From: Bacteroidota bacterium
Lineage (GTDB): Bacteria; Bacteroidota; Bacteroidia; Flavobacteriales; Weeksellaceae
Assembly (NCBI GenBank): GCA_023387375.1
Contig: JAEWIE010000037.1
Location: 1 to 8,282 of the forward strand
DNA: 8,282 bases
Direction: 5' to 3'
The notes under the pieces were generated by a model, which worked only from the letters and a program-made list of their open reading frames with translations, did not search any database and was not told the DNA's origin. The position numbers were made by a program, and so were the translations under genes. This document shows, one piece after another, positions 6,938 through 8,282 of this stretch (positions are counted from its first letter, which is position 1; every line of letters starts with the position of its first letter).

Positions 6938-8089
6938 TTATTGATTAACAATCACGACGATTAAAAAGACCAGTACTGAGAGAACGAGTCCAAACATAAA
7001 CACATTGTAGGCAAGTCTAAGCAATCGGAATTTTCTTCCCAGTACCACTCCTTGAGAAAATACATCTCGAATAAGTGTGTTGTACAGGAACTCTCTATCC
7101 TCCATCACTTCATTCATTCCCTGGCTATAGTTTTCTAAATCCATGCGGTGGAAATTCCCAAAAAACAGAAGATTGACTTTTTTCGCTTCCAATTCCTCTT
7201 TCGTGAAATACCCCTTTGGAATCGAAGGGCGAGTCGCTAAAATAGCGAGAACCATCGTAGCCAAACTTATGCTTAGTAAAATGACGGTCGGAAAAATAAG
7301 GTGCTCATTGTTGTCAAGCTTTCGAAGAAGCATTGCAATCACGACCGAAAGAATAATTGAGTTTACCGTAATTAAGATATTGGACTTATTGTCGGCCATG
7401 TCGCTCAGACGCTGATTGTTTGTGGAGGTGATTCGAAACATCGTTTCAATGCCTCGATCGGGTCTCTTGTTTTTCTTATCCTTGCTTAGTTGGTCGGTTT
7501 TCTCTTTGTCTTTTAGCATTTGAAGATTTTCCTTCTTTTTGGATTCCAGGTTTTGTTTTGCGTAGTTTGTGTGGTATTGGTGCGATTCCATTAGAGCAAT
7601 GGTAGAGGCGCGCCAATCTTCCTTCGATATGTCACATCCACAAGCTTTTATTTCTTGTTGAAGCAGTTTGTTTCTGTATTCAAACCAGTCTTTTCCAAGG
7701 TGGAACAAATCCGCATCGCATACGATTTCTTCTAATAGAGTTTTAGGTTCTTGCGGCATTTTGGTAGCCATAATGCATTTTTCAACTTCTGCAATAAGCT
7801 CAGAATCTGCGCCTTCTTTTTCCAAAAATTCTCTTGCGATTTGAGCTCCTCGCAGCTCATGTCCTTGCTGACCCTGCTGACAATACCCAAGATCATGGAA
7901 GTAGGAAGCAAGTCCCACAATAGCCGTGTCCCTCTCCGATAGCTTATAATGCATCGCCATCTTGCGGCTCGCTTCCACGACCTCTTTTAGATGGATTTCG
8001 TTATGAAAACGAAGTTTAGTTAGGTCATATCGCTCTAGGAATTCCTCAGAAAACCGAGCTGCTTTTTGTAAAAGTTGTGAATAGTCCAT
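6938..8089 (-). CDS. HD-domain phosphohydrolase fused to a PycTM-like (DUF5706) membrane module
   Basis: The protein has 383 residues. Residues 1-175 are an HD-superfamily metal-dependent phosphohydrolase: FHNEIH (H29, H33), YFHDLGY (H65, D66), GHELRG (H77) and CDADLFHLG (D125, D127). That set is compatible with an active metal site. A lysine-rich linker follows (184-208, 10 Lys in 25 residues). Residues about 212-383 match the PycTM style: RGIETMFRITSTNNQRLSDMADNKSNILITVN, then hydrophobic segments near 237-256, 264-285 and 358-382, with ATRPSIPKG and NLLFFGNFHRM between. PycTM domains are known as membrane effectors of Pycsar anti-phage systems that respond to cCMP or cUMP, but no pyrimidine cyclase gene lies in the window, and HD-PycTM proteins also occur outside defence loci. 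A nucleotide-hydrolysing or nucleotide-sensing role at the inner membrane is the best inference; the substrate is unknown. It is the first visible gene of the operon. An in-frame TGA about 15 codons upstream, with no ATG between, supports this start. Confidence 0.87.
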   Translation of the reverse strand: MDYSQLLQKAARFSEEFLERYDLTKLRFHNEIHLKEVVEASRKMAMHYKLSERDTAIVGLASYFHDLGYCQQGQQGHELRGAQIAREFLEKEGADSELIAEVEKCIMATKMPQEPKTLLEEIVCDADLFHLGKDWFEYRNKLLQQEIKACGCDISKEDWRASTIALMESHQYHTNYAKQNLESKKKENLQMLKDKEKTDQLSKDKKNKRPDRGIETMFRITSTNNQRLSDMADNKSNILITVNSIILSVVIAMLLRKLDNNEHLIFPTVILLSISLATMVLAILATRPSIPKGYFTKEELEAKKVNLLFFGNFHRMDLENYSQGMNEVMEDREFLYNTLIRDVFSQGVVLGRKFRLLRLAYNVFMFGLVLSVLVFLIVVIVNQ

Positions 8090-8282
8090 AGTTATATCTC
8101 GAAAAGGATTTCGGAACTTTTTAATTATTGAATTTCATTTGTGCGCTTAAAAAGGAATATTTTTTGCGAAAAACAACTGCAATAAGTTTCCTATTGATTC
8201 TTTAACAAATTCAATTCTACACAAATATAGGGATTACTAAAGCATTATACTAGAAATCAGTGTCATGTATTTTTTCAATCAC
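8090..8282. other. Upstream non-coding region of the operon
   Basis: This AT-rich stretch has no supportable gene. It holds the candidate promoter at 8222-8229 and a short inverted repeat, CGAAA/TTTCG with a 4-base loop, at 8100-8113, just before the first gene's ATG. The repeat is too short to call a terminator or riboswitch. The neighbour on the right edge cannot be identified. Confidence 0.6.
8222..8229 (-). promoter_or_regulatory. Candidate Bacteroidota-type -7 promoter element (TATATTTG)
   Basis: On the minus strand this reads TATATTTG, a full match to the Bacteroidota -7 consensus TAnnTTTG. No clear TTG-type -33 element is found at the usual spacing upstream; only a weak TTTCT lies nearby. 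If it is used, transcription would start around 8215 and give a leader of roughly 125 nt before the HD-PycTM gene. This is the only good match in the region upstream of the operon. Confidence 0.4.

Noticed and set aside
6500..7942. Short plus- and minus-strand frames inside ppk1 and the HD-PycTM gene
   Set aside because: They are out-of-frame readings of two well-supported genes, without start signals or recognisable domains.
6938..8089. A complete Pycsar anti-phage defence system
   Set aside because: Only a PycTM-like module is present. It is fused to an HD domain and sits in a ppk1 operon, and no pyrimidine cyclase gene is visible.
8100..8113. Inverted repeat CGAAA/TTTCG as a terminator or riboswitch
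   Set aside because: The stem is only five base pairs and A/T-rich, with no strong T-run in the operon direction.
8244..8249. TATAAT sequence on the minus strand as a sigma70-type -10 box
   Set aside because: The nearest TTGAAA lies 23 bp upstream, too far, and the nearby TATATTTG fits the expected host better.
8250..8282. Possible last ten codons of an upstream minus-strand gene, ending at a TAG (8252-8250)
   Set aside because: It is the only minus-strand frame open to the edge, but ten codons cannot be distinguished from chance.
8265..8282. Possible start of a divergent plus-strand gene (ATG at 8265)
   Set aside because: Only six codons are visible and no promoter or ribosome binding site precedes it.

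Overview
The window looks like a piece of a Bacteroidota chromosome. The evidence is indirect: Shine-Dalgarno motifs near the start codons are absent or weak, there is one TAnnTTTG-type promoter match, and the proteins resemble Bacteroidota families (a SdiA-regulated-like lipoprotein, an HD-PycTM protein, and a phosphatase fused to an outer-membrane barrel). I cannot place it to genus.

Every gene reads leftward on the minus strand. In transcription order there are five. (1) An HD phosphohydrolase domain fused to a PycTM-like membrane module (8089-6938). (2) Polyphosphate kinase ppk1 (6922-4880). (3) A SdiA-regulated-like beta-propeller lipoprotein (4883-4023). (4) A 1202-residue secreted protein with a purple-acid-phosphatase-like domain, a kinase-like middle region and a C-terminal outer-membrane barrel (4020-412). 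(5) The first 122 codons of a further gene that runs off the left edge (366-1). The gaps are 15 bp, a 4-bp ATGA overlap, 2 bp and 45 bp, so genes 1-4, and probably 5, form one operon. The only sizeable non-coding stretch is 8090-8282, which carries a candidate promoter.

The operon seems to be organised around polyphosphate or phosphate metabolism. PPK1 makes polyphosphate in the cytoplasm. The HD-PycTM protein could hydrolyse or sense a nucleotide or phosphate compound at the inner membrane. The lipoprotein and the barrel-anchored phosphatase act in the cell envelope. That joint role is inference from gene order and families. The most interesting items are the three-part phosphatase/kinase-like/barrel protein and the HD-PycTM fusion beside ppk1, which has no nucleotide cyclase nearby and so is not a recognisable Pycsar defence system.
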